DNA of 6,627 nucleotides from Halobacteroidaceae bacterium. Lineage in GTDB: Bacteria > Bacillota > Halanaerobiia > B1SED10-174. Positions within the stretch are counted from its first letter, which is position 1. Every line of letters starts with the position of its first letter. Positions 1-6,563 of the stretch are shown here, one piece after another. The DNA lies in NCBI GenBank assembly GCA_003550445.1, contig PUKG01000282.1, positions 1-6,627 on the forward strand, read 5' to 3'. Position numbers and translations under genes: made by a program. The notes beneath the pieces were generated by a model, which ran no database searches, was not told the origin of the DNA, and was given only the letters and a program-made list of their open reading frames with translations.

Positions 1-654
1 GTTATCATAATTCAAAACTAAAAAATGTTTTTCTCCCTGGTTTTGATAAATTTTTTTCTTTGCCTGGAAATAATTTTCCATGTTTTTATGCCTGTTTAGG
101 TGATCGGGGGCAACATTCAAAATAACAGCTATTTCCGGTTGGAATTTTTCCGTAAGCTCCAGTTGAAAAGAACTTACCTCGGCTACAACTAAATCATCCT
201 TCTCAAGGTCTGTTACCTTACTAATTAAAGGCACCCCAATATTTCCCGCAACTACAACCTTTTTCCCAAGATTCCTTAAATACCTGCCCAGCAAACTTGC
301 AACTGTGCTTTTTCCATTTGTTCCGGTAACTGCAATAAAACGGGCCTGGGAAAACCGGAAAGCAAGCTCAACTTCGGACCAAATTGGGACTCCAGCAAGG
401 CTGGCTTTTTTTAAAATAGGTATATCGGCTGGAACCCCCGGGCTGACAATAATTAAATCTTTTTCCTTAAAAACTTTTTCCGAATGTCCCCCAAATTCAA
501 TTTCCACCCCGGAAAGATGGCCCTGAAAGGGGGAGGATGTGCTGGCTTCACTAACAAAAACTTTTGCCCCTTTTTCCTGCAAAAAATTAATTACTGCTGG
601 TCCTGTCCGTTCTCCCAGACCCAAAACTGAAATTTTTTTCCCCGATAGCTCCAT
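1..654 (-). CDS. murD: UDP-N-acetylmuramoyl-L-alanine--D-glutamate ligase MurD (N-terminal 218 residues, cut by window edge)
   Basis: MurD is the cytoplasmic ligase that adds D-glutamate to UDP-MurNAc-L-Ala using ATP. I translated the frame from the ATG at 652-654, and it stays open to base 1. The N-terminal UDP-binding domain begins ISVLGLGERTGPAVINFL (residues 8-25), followed by IIVSPGVP (68-75). The central ATPase domain has the P-loop GTNGKST at 111-117, GNIGVP at 137-142, VAEVSSFQLE at 157-166 and LNVAPDHLNRH at 179-189. Lys199 in YFQAKKKI is the likely carbamylated lysine. The family is usually about 440-460 residues, so roughly half is present; the rest of the ATPase domain and the C-terminal domain lie beyond the window. 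The ATG directly abuts the mraY TAG, with a seven-G tract upstream as ribosome-binding site. Two small oddities are ERTG where a shorter S-G turn is common in the first loop, and Asn instead of Asp in DHLNRH. Confidence 0.96.
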   Translation of the reverse strand, partial: MELSGKKISVLGLGERTGPAVINFLQEKGAKVFVSEASTSSPFQGHLSGVEIEFGGHSEKVFKEKDLIIVSPGVPADIPILKKASLAGVPIWSEVELAFRFSQARFIAVTGTNGKSTVASLLGRYLRNLGKKVVVAGNIGVPLISKVTDLEKDDLVVAEVSSFQLELTEKFQPEIAVILNVAPDHLNRHKNMENYFQAKKKIYQNQGEKHFLVLNYDN

Positions 655-1620
655 CTAAACGCCCCCCCATATTCCCAGGAGGGTAAAAATGGCTGCTAAT
701 AGCCAGAACCTAATTACAACCTGTGTTTCTTTCCACCCGCTGAGTTCAAAATGATGGTGAAGTGGGCTCATTTTGAAAATCCTCTTTCCCCCAGTTAGTC
801 GGAAATATACCACTTGAATAATTACTGAAAGAGTTACAATCACCAGCAAACCTCCGGTAACAAGAAGGAAAAGGCTCAACCCTTGAAACACCGCCAGAGA
901 AGCAAGTAAACCTCCCAGCATAAGAGACCCAGTATCTCCCATAATTATCTTGGCCGGATAACAGTTAAACCACAAAAAACCAAGGCAAATACCCGCGCCA
1001 CCACCAGCAAGGATTGCTCCGGTCATTTCTTGTTGAAAAAGGCTAAGAACCGCAAATCCTAAAAGGATAATTGCTGTTACCCCTGCCGCCAGGCCATCCA
1101 AACCATCAATAATGTTGACAGCATTGGCCGTTGCCAAATAAACCACAATTATGAAAGGAATTATCTGCCAACCCAGATCAATTTCTCCCCCGGTCCAGGG
1201 AACAAATAATATGGAGTTATCAGGTTGAAAGAAATAAACATATATGCCCACCATTCCTGAGAGAAAACCCATAAAGAGAATTTTTTGCCTTGCCTTTAAA
1301 CCAAGGGAGCGACCTTTTTTAATCTTGAAAAAATCATCCTGCCCTCCAATAATGGCAAACCCAAGGGTGACTAATAGGGTCCAGACTAGAAAACCATCTC
1401 CCACCCCAAAGATTAAGGCTATTATAAGCAATGTGGGCCAGAAAAGGGCTCCCCCCATGGTAGGAACCCCTTCCTTAACCAGATGGCTTTGGGGCCCATC
1501 TTCTCTAATTTTTTGGCCGACCTGCATATTTTTTAAAGCCTTTATCCAGGGAGGCATAAAAAACACAATTAGTCCAAACCCTGCAAGGCTGGCAATTATC
1601 GTCTGAACCATTGGATTCAT
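655..1620 (-). CDS. mraY: Phospho-N-acetylmuramoyl-pentapeptide-transferase MraY
   Basis: MraY is an integral membrane enzyme that transfers phospho-MurNAc-pentapeptide from UDP to undecaprenyl phosphate, giving lipid I. The 321-residue length is normal for the family, and the protein is almost entirely hydrophobic segments, consistent with about ten membrane helices. Visible family motifs are GQKIREDGPQSHLVKEG then PTMGG (residues 35-57), Asp95-Asp96 before FFKIKKGRSLGLKARQK, NAVNIIDGLDGLA (166-178), GDTGS with Asp229 (228-232), and the HHH motif in SPLHHHFELSGW (285-296). The pair Asp95/96 and Asp229 correspond to the catalytic and Mg-binding aspartates of the family. The residues before the Asp pair are GGQ, where GF plus a hydrophobic residue is more usual. 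The start overlaps the murF stop as ATGA. An in-frame ATG at 1609-1611 (Met4) is an alternative start: GGAGGG lies nine bases before it, while AGGGG lies nine bases before the first ATG. I kept the first. Confidence 0.97.
   Translation of the reverse strand: MNPMVQTIIASLAGFGLIVFFMPPWIKALKNMQVGQKIREDGPQSHLVKEGVPTMGGALFWPTLLIIALIFGVGDGFLVWTLLVTLGFAIIGGQDDFFKIKKGRSLGLKARQKILFMGFLSGMVGIYVYFFQPDNSILFVPWTGGEIDLGWQIIPFIIVVYLATANAVNIIDGLDGLAAGVTAIILLGFAVLSLFQQEMTGAILAGGGAGICLGFLWFNCYPAKIIMGDTGSLMLGGLLASLAVFQGLSLFLLVTGGLLVIVTLSVIIQVVYFRLTGGKRIFKMSPLHHHFELSGWKETQVVIRFWLLAAIFTLLGIWGGV
662..668 (-). promoter_or_regulatory. Seven-G ribosome-binding site of murD, inside the mraY 3' end
   Basis: Seven consecutive Gs on the minus strand end seven bases before the murD ATG at 654 and code for Trp-Gly-Gly near the MraY C-terminus. 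No other Shine-Dalgarno-like sequence lies in range. Confidence 0.55.
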
Positions 1621-2987
1621 CCCTCCAGACCCCTGGCAACTTTTTCTAATTGTAATCCTCGGGATCCTTTGATTAAAATCGTATCATTAATATCCAGATT
1701 TTTCTTCAAGAATTCCAGGGCTTTTTCATTATCCGGGAAATTTATTATTTTTCGGGCCGGGAAGCCTTTTTCTCGAGCTCCGCTCCCAATTAACTTCCCT
1801 CCATCCCCTCTTGTCAGCAATAAATCGATATTTTTCCTTGCTATTAATCCACCAATCTCCCGGTGAAATTTTTCCGAGGAACGCCCCAGCTCAAGCATAT
1901 CGCCCAGAAGGGCAATTTTTCTTCCCCCTGATATTTCCACCAGGATCTCTATTGCATGTTCCATTGAAGTGGGATTTGCATTGTAAGAATCATTAATAAG
2001 AAGAAAACCTTGGGGCATCTTCTTTATTTCCATCCTATTACCGGATAGTTCGGCTTTTAAAAGACCTTCTCCAATTTTTGTTAAAGGTATTCCTAATAAC
2101 CATCCAACTCCAATTGCAGCAAGGGCATTATAAGCGTTGTGCTTTCCCAAAAGGGGCAATCGAAAAAGTTGAAAATCCCCTTTAATTGAAACCCCCAGGG
2201 CAATATTTTGGTATCCTAATCGTTTAATCTCTTCGCCCTTAATCAGATTGTTTTCATCAAAACCAAAAGGAATTTTTTCCCCAGGGAAATCTGCTGCAAG
2301 CTTCCTGGCATAAGGATCGTCCCCATTAAAGACCAGAACTCCATCTGGGGGAAGAGCCTCAACCATTTCTCCCTTTGCCTTGGCAACCCCTTCAAGATCT
2401 TTAAGAAATTCCAGGTGGGCAGGCCCAATATTTGTAAGAACTCCAATTTCTGGTTTGGCAATGGAGCTCAACAGGGCGATTTCTCCTGGAGCATTCATCC
2501 CCATCTCAACCACAGCTACTTCCTCTTTAGCCCCCAATTTTAATAAGGTTAAGGGAAGCCCATATTGGTTATTTAGGTTTCCAGGGGTTTTAAGGGTTGG
2601 TTTTTCCTGGCCAATAACGGCTGAAATAAAGTCCTTTGTTGTGGTCTTTCCGTTGCTCCCGGTAATTCCTATAACAAGGGGATTTAAAAGGTTCCGATAG
2701 TAACTGGCAAGATCCTGTAAGGCTTTTAAAGTATTATCTACCTGCACAATAAACCTTCCAGGGGGTGGAGCAATATCCCTGGAAACTAAAGCCCCAACAG
2801 CTCCTTTTTCCCAAACCTGATCCAAAAAATCGTGACCATCATGTTTCTCGCCTATTATTGCAATAAATAAATTTTCCTTTTCCACCTGACGACTATCAAT
2901 TGTAACCCCGCAAAAATTTACATCTGCCGGGCCGGAAAATTTACCTCCCAGAATTTCGGCAATTTTTTTACCGTTCATTCTTTCCAT
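1617..2987 (-). CDS. murF: UDP-N-acetylmuramoyl-tripeptide--D-alanyl-D-alanine ligase MurF
   Basis: MurF is the cytoplasmic ligase that adds the D-Ala-D-Ala dipeptide to the UDP-MurNAc-tripeptide, completing the pentapeptide precursor. From the ATG at 2985-2987 the protein has 456 residues, typical of the family. The N-terminal substrate-binding domain has GVTIDSRQV (27-35). The ATPase domain has the P-loop GITGSNGKTTT (107-117), the MurF-typical LNNQYGLPLTLL (138-149), VVEMGMNAPGEI (159-170), TNIGPAHLE (185-193) and AKAKGEM with a probable carbamylated Lys205. KHNAYNALAAIG (282-293) closes this domain. The C-terminal domain has NDSYNANPTSM (332-342) and ALLGDMLELG (359-368). The frame is open further upstream to a TTG at 3044, but that would add 19 basic residues overlapping conserved murE sequence, so I reject it. 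The chosen start has a G-rich ribosome-binding site six bases upstream or less and overlaps murE by 20 bases. Met4 at 2976-2978 is also possible. Confidence 0.96.
   Translation of the reverse strand: MERMNGKKIAEILGGKFSGPADVNFCGVTIDSRQVEKENLFIAIIGEKHDGHDFLDQVWEKGAVGALVSRDIAPPPGRFIVQVDNTLKALQDLASYYRNLLNPLVIGITGSNGKTTTKDFISAVIGQEKPTLKTPGNLNNQYGLPLTLLKLGAKEEVAVVEMGMNAPGEIALLSSIAKPEIGVLTNIGPAHLEFLKDLEGVAKAKGEMVEALPPDGVLVFNGDDPYARKLAADFPGEKIPFGFDENNLIKGEEIKRLGYQNIALGVSIKGDFQLFRLPLLGKHNAYNALAAIGVGWLLGIPLTKIGEGLLKAELSGNRMEIKKMPQGFLLINDSYNANPTSMEHAIEILVEISGGRKIALLGDMLELGRSSEKFHREIGGLIARKNIDLLLTRGDGGKLIGSGAREKGFPARKIINFPDNEKALEFLKKNLDINDTILIKGSRGLQLEKVARGLEG
1621..1634 (-). promoter_or_regulatory. Ribosome-binding region of mraY, inside the murF 3' end
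   Basis: The minus strand reads AGGGGTCTGGAGGG directly before the ATG at 1620. AGGGG is nine bases from that ATG. GGAGGG touches it but is nine bases from the second in-frame ATG at 1611. Either start could therefore be used. The stretch also codes for the last residues of MurF. Confidence 0.55.
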
Positions 2988-4449
2988 TTTCCGCCCCCCC
3001 TTTTTTCTCAGCCAGAGCCCTAAGAGCAACCTCTCGGTCATCAAAAGGGTATACTTTCCCCATTATTTCCTGGCCTTTCTCGTGTCCTTTTCCAGCAATC
3101 AAAACCAAATCCTTTTCTTCAGAAATTTCTACAGACCGAAAAATTGCTTTTTCCCTGTCCGGGATTATTTCAACCCCTTCGTTTCTAGTTAAACCCTTTT
3201 TCATATCATCGATTATCGCCTGGATTTTTTCATTTCTTGGATTATCTGCAGTGATAATTAAAAAATCAGCATATTCACAGGCAATTTTAGTCATTTGCGG
3301 CCTTTTTTCTTTGTCCCGATCTCCTCCACAACCAAAAACTAAAATTAGTTTTTTGGGGGCAATATCCCGGGCGGTTTTTAACACATTTTCCAGGCTGTCC
3401 GGGGTGTGTGCGAAATCAACAATAACCCCGACTCCATCTCCCCGACCAACCAGTTCAAAACGACCGGGAACTCCTTTGACCTGTTTAATACCCCGGGATA
3501 TGGTTTCCAGGTTTAAATCCAAGGCGAGGCCAGTTCCTATAGCCGCAAGGGCATTATAAGCATTGAAGGTTCCAGCCAGATTTAAACCAATATCCTTTTC
3601 TTCTTGCCCCCAAAAAATTTTTAAAACTAAACCTTCTGGCCCTTTTTTTACAATTTCTCCATTCAGGTCGCCCCTACCCTCAAGAGAATATGTTAGTTTT
3701 TTTCCTCTATTTCCTGTCAGTATGTATGGGGCTTTTTCCGAATCAGCATTGACTACTGCTACGCCTTTTGTCTTAAGGTGTTTACTGAAAAGGAGAAGTT
3801 TGCTTTCCAGATAATCCTCCTGGGTCGGGTGAAATTCTCCGTGTTCCGGAGTGATGTTCGTAAAAATTGCCACATCAAATTCCAGGTCCCCTACCCTTTT
3901 CAGTTTTAAAGCATGGGAAGAAACTTCCATTACAGCATTTTGGGCACCAAGTGAAACCATATTTGCAAGAACCCTAATTAAATCAAGGGATTCGGGAGTG
4001 GTCCTTTCCCCTGGAAACACCTGATCCTGGTAACGGTAAGTAATGGTTCCCAGAAGGCCTGTTTTCTTCTCGGCATAGTTTAGCATTGCCTCAATTAAAA
4101 ATGATGTTGTGGTTTTTCCATTTGTCCCGGTAACCCCAATCAAACCCAATTTTTTCCCCGGAAACCCATAAAAAGCATTACTCACTTTTGCCAGAGCCAG
4201 TCTGGTATCTTTAACAAGAATATAGGGGAGTTGATAATCTCCTTCCTTTTCTACAATCAACCCTGCAGCTCCCCTTTTCCGGGCTTCAGAAATAAACTGA
4301 TGACCATCAAAGTTAAAGCCTTGTATAGCTGTAAAAAGGGCCCCTGTCTCGACCTTGCGGGAATCGTAGACAATAGAGGAAATTTTTGTCATTTCATCAC
4401 CAATTAATTGGGACCCCGGAAGAAAATTTTTAATCTTTTTTAATTTCAT
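2968..4449 (-). CDS. murE: UDP-N-acetylmuramoyl-L-alanyl-D-glutamate--2,6-diaminopimelate ligase MurE
   Basis: MurE adds the third stem-peptide residue to UDP-MurNAc-L-Ala-D-Glu with ATP in the cytoplasm. From the ATG at 4447-4449 it has 493 residues, normal for the family. Visible motifs in order are VYDSRKV (27-33), P-loop GVTGTNGKTTT (105-115), TTPESLDL (150-157), MEVSSHAL (174-181), Lys217 in YLESKLLLF as the probable carbamylated lysine, NAYNALAAIG (296-305), DFAHTPDSLENVL (345-357), GCGGDRDKEKRPQM (373-386), DNPR (402-405) and GKGHE (453-457). DNPR is the known mark of meso-diaminopimelate-adding enzymes, as opposed to lysine-adding ones. The segment EHGEFH (202-207) replaces the more usual DHLDFH. 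The reading frame also allows a GTG at 4459-4461, but that has no Shine-Dalgarno, while the ATG has GGGG seven bases upstream. Its A- and G-rich 3' end carries the murF start and ribosome-binding site. Confidence 0.97.
   Translation of the reverse strand: MKLKKIKNFLPGSQLIGDEMTKISSIVYDSRKVETGALFTAIQGFNFDGHQFISEARKRGAAGLIVEKEGDYQLPYILVKDTRLALAKVSNAFYGFPGKKLGLIGVTGTNGKTTTSFLIEAMLNYAEKKTGLLGTITYRYQDQVFPGERTTPESLDLIRVLANMVSLGAQNAVMEVSSHALKLKRVGDLEFDVAIFTNITPEHGEFHPTQEDYLESKLLLFSKHLKTKGVAVVNADSEKAPYILTGNRGKKLTYSLEGRGDLNGEIVKKGPEGLVLKIFWGQEEKDIGLNLAGTFNAYNALAAIGTGLALDLNLETISRGIKQVKGVPGRFELVGRGDGVGVIVDFAHTPDSLENVLKTARDIAPKKLILVFGCGGDRDKEKRPQMTKIACEYADFLIITADNPRNEKIQAIIDDMKKGLTRNEGVEIIPDREKAIFRSVEISEEKDLVLIAGKGHEKGQEIMGKVYPFDDREVALRALAEKKGGAENGKNER
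2991..3000 (-). promoter_or_regulatory. G-rich ribosome-binding site of murF, inside the murE 3' end
   Basis: GGGGGGGCGG on the minus strand precedes the ATG at 2987 by three bases (by six from the end of the G run). A run of five Gs can pair with the CCUCC anti-Shine-Dalgarno through one G-U wobble. The site codes for Gly-Gly-Ala in MurE at the same time and decides the murF start. Confidence 0.6.
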
Positions 4450-4454
4450 ATTTA

Positions 4455-4460
4455 TCCCCA
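4455..4460 (-). promoter_or_regulatory. Ribosome-binding site of murE
   Basis: TGGGGA on the minus strand sits about six bases before the ATG at 4449. It favours that ATG over the GTG at 4461, which lies inside this site and has only A/T-rich sequence upstream. Confidence 0.65.
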
Positions 4461-4469
4461 CTTTTATTT

Positions 4470-6548
4470 TTAACGAAGTTGGACCTTGATTTCTTCTCCC
4501 TGTGGTTTAAAAGAACCCGCCTGGGGATCCTGGCTATGGGCCGTTCCACTACCGGAAAAAGAAGCTTTAAAACCCAGGGATCCCAGTATGCTTTCTACCC
4601 TCTCCCTTGTATAGCCCCTCAGGTTGGGGACAAAGGTATAATAGCTTTCCATTCTATTAAGAGTGTCCTGGAAAAACAAAACAACAGTTGAGCCACGAGC
4701 TAATGAGGTTCCAGGTTTGGGAACCTGTTCAGTCACCAGTTCACCCATTCCCTCAAACTTAACATTGAATCCCATCTCCCTCAACTTTTCCATAGCTCTT
4801 TCCGGGGAAAGCCCTTTAATATCGGGAACGGTTGCTTTTTGAGTTTTTATCTCTACCTGTGGAATATCCTCCGTAATTGTAGGTCTTATTTCCAGGTAGC
4901 GGATTGCATCTTGGGCTATTTCCCTGAATACTGGGGCAGCAATTTCTCCCGCATAATATGGATAGCTGGTAACTTCATAAAGAACAACCAGAATAACCAG
5001 TTGGGGATTATCGATTGGAATTACTCCCACAAAAGAGGAATCATACGCCTCTTTTCCATAATGTTTGGCAGTCCCGGTTTTTCCTCCAATTTCATAACCA
5101 GGAATCTGGGCCCGGGCTCCCGTGCCGGAATCAACTACGCTGGCAAGTAAGGCCAGGGTTAAATCTGCCGTTTCTTCCGAAACCACCTGGCGTAAAACTT
5201 TTGGACCAAAACTCTCAACTAGTTTTCCTTCTTCATCTCTTACTTCTTTTACTATTCGGGGTTCCAGCAAAAAACCTCCGTTGGCAATTGCTCCCGTCGC
5301 CATTGCCATCTGTAATGGAGTTACAGCAATCCCATGGCCAAAAGTCATAGTTGCCATTTCAACAGGCCCAAGATCCGAATAATCATAAACCAGACCCCTG
5401 GCTTCCCCGGGAAGGTCGATTCCCAGCCTGTTGCCAAAATTAAAGGCTTGGATATATTTATAAAAGTTATCCAATCCCAACCTATTTCCAATCTGGACAA
5501 AACCAGGGTTGCAAGAAGATTCAACAACTTCAATAAAATTCAGCACCCCATGGCCCCCATCTCTCCAGCAACTTATTGTCTCGGGCCCAACTCTAATTCG
5601 TCCAGGATCAAAAAAGATGTCCTCCAAATTTACAACCCCTTCATCAAGGGCTGAGGCCATTGTTATTATTTTAAATGTTGAACCTGGCTCAAAGCTGTTG
5701 GTGATTGCTGCGTTTCTCCATGAACTGGAGGGATAGGCTTGAAAGTTATTGGGATCAAAAGTGGGTTGATTTGCCATGGCAAGAATTTCTCCCCGCCCGG
5801 GGTCAAGAACAATAACACTTCCACCCTTTGCCTCGTTTTGCTCTAAGGCGTTTTCCAGTTCCCTTTCTGCTATGTATTGGATAACCTGGTCGATAGTCAA
5901 AAAGACATCATGACCATCCTTGGGAGGAATGAATCTTTCTATCCCATGAGGGATATCCTGTCCCAATCCATCCCGTTCTGTTGACATCCTTCCTGGCTGT
6001 CCCTGCAAATAATGGTCCATAGAAACTTCAATTCCTTCCAGACCATGATTGTCAATTCCGGCAAACCCAATGATCTGGGAGGCCAGCTCTCCTTGAGGGT
6101 AAAACCTTTTGCTTTCTTCAATAAAGGAAATTCCGGGAAGGTTCCAATTTCTGATGGTTTGGGCTCTTTCCTGGTCAATCATTCGCTCTAAATAAATTGC
6201 AGCCCGGGGTTGGGTTATTCTCCTGAGAATTTCATTGTAGGAGAAGTTTAAAACTCCCGCCAGCTCCCGGGCCGTTTGTTCAGGATTTTCAATTTCAGGA
6301 GGGAAAGCTATCACCGTCTCTGCTCCTGCGCTTATGGCCAGTTCTCGGCCCATCCTGTCATAAATTAAGCCTCTTTTTGGTTCCAGTTGTAGCATTCGTA
6401 ACCGCTGGTCGCTGGCCATTTGCCCTAAGGCCCCAGTTTGTCCAACCTGTATAAAAAAAAGCCGGGCAAAAATCGCAATCAACAATGCTACTAAGAAAAC
6501 GAATAATACAATAATCCTATTTTTTATTATTAGATTGCTCTGCCCCAA
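4470..6548 (-). CDS. spoVD: Class B penicillin-binding protein, SpoVD/FtsI type, with two PASTA domains
   Basis: This is a monofunctional D,D-transpeptidase that cross-links peptidoglycan outside the membrane, in division or in spore cortex formation. It has 692 residues. A single membrane anchor spans about 12-34, with a short cytoplasmic N-terminus. The dimerization domain includes EPKRGLIYDRMGRELA (56-71). The transpeptidase domain (about 240-555) has the SxxK motif PGSTFK with nucleophile Ser290, the SxN motif Ser345-Cys346-Asn347, and KTG at 490-492. Two C-terminal PASTA repeats follow, at about 573-627 (VPDIKGLSPERA onward) and 639-692 (VPNLRGYTRERV onward). Cys327 and Cys346 are the only cysteines and resemble the SpoVD redox pair. 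Two PASTA domains recall B. subtilis PbpB, whereas SpoVD there has one, so the division-versus-sporulation role is open. The start is TTG at 6546-6548: it is the first start codon after an in-frame stop, no ATG or GTG occurs near it, and it has a strong ribosome-binding site. murE follows after 20 bases. Confidence 0.95.
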   Translation of the reverse strand: MGQSNLIIKNRIIVLFVFLVALLIAIFARLFFIQVGQTGALGQMASDQRLRMLQLEPKRGLIYDRMGRELAISAGAETVIAFPPEIENPEQTARELAGVLNFSYNEILRRITQPRAAIYLERMIDQERAQTIRNWNLPGISFIEESKRFYPQGELASQIIGFAGIDNHGLEGIEVSMDHYLQGQPGRMSTERDGLGQDIPHGIERFIPPKDGHDVFLTIDQVIQYIAERELENALEQNEAKGGSVIVLDPGRGEILAMANQPTFDPNNFQAYPSSSWRNAAITNSFEPGSTFKIITMASALDEGVVNLEDIFFDPGRIRVGPETISCWRDGGHGVLNFIEVVESSCNPGFVQIGNRLGLDNFYKYIQAFNFGNRLGIDLPGEARGLVYDYSDLGPVEMATMTFGHGIAVTPLQMAMATGAIANGGFLLEPRIVKEVRDEEGKLVESFGPKVLRQVVSEETADLTLALLASVVDSGTGARAQIPGYEIGGKTGTAKHYGKEAYDSSFVGVIPIDNPQLVILVVLYEVTSYPYYAGEIAAPVFREIAQDAIRYLEIRPTITEDIPQVEIKTQKATVPDIKGLSPERAMEKLREMGFNVKFEGMGELVTEQVPKPGTSLARGSTVVLFFQDTLNRMESYYTFVPNLRGYTRERVESILGSLGFKASFSGSGTAHSQDPQAGSFKPQGEEIKVQLR

Positions 6549-6554
6549 AGCACA

Positions 6555-6563
6555 CCACCCCTT
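6555..6563 (-). promoter_or_regulatory. Ribosome-binding site of the penicillin-binding protein gene
   Basis: AAGGGGTGG on the minus strand ends six bases before the TTG at 6548. It supports this TTG as the real start. The first two As are part of the upstream gene's TAA stop. Confidence 0.7.

Noticed and set aside
2985..3044. Extended murF N-terminus starting at TTG 3044 (19 extra residues)
   Set aside because: It would overlap conserved murE sequence by 77 bases, has no ribosome-binding site, and the added residues do not fit the MurF N-terminus. The ATG at 2987 gives the normal family length.
2121..3561. A 15-base identical stretch (aagggcattataagc) at 2121-2135 and 3547-3561
   Set aside because: It encodes the shared NAYNAL motif of the paralogous MurF and MurE, so it reflects conserved protein sequence rather than a mobile repeat or site.
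305..4137. Similar sequence at the P-loop codons of murD, murF and murE
   Set aside because: The three ligases share the GTNGKT/GSNGKT motif by common ancestry; no recombination needs to be invoked.
4447..4461. GTG start of murE at 4461
   Set aside because: There is no Shine-Dalgarno before it, and it overlaps the GGGG site that serves the ATG at 4449.
5015..5350. Plus-strand open frames opposite the penicillin-binding protein, murE, murF and mraY
   Set aside because: They are antisense shadows of genes with clear family motifs; their translations show no domain and have no ribosome-binding sites or operon context.
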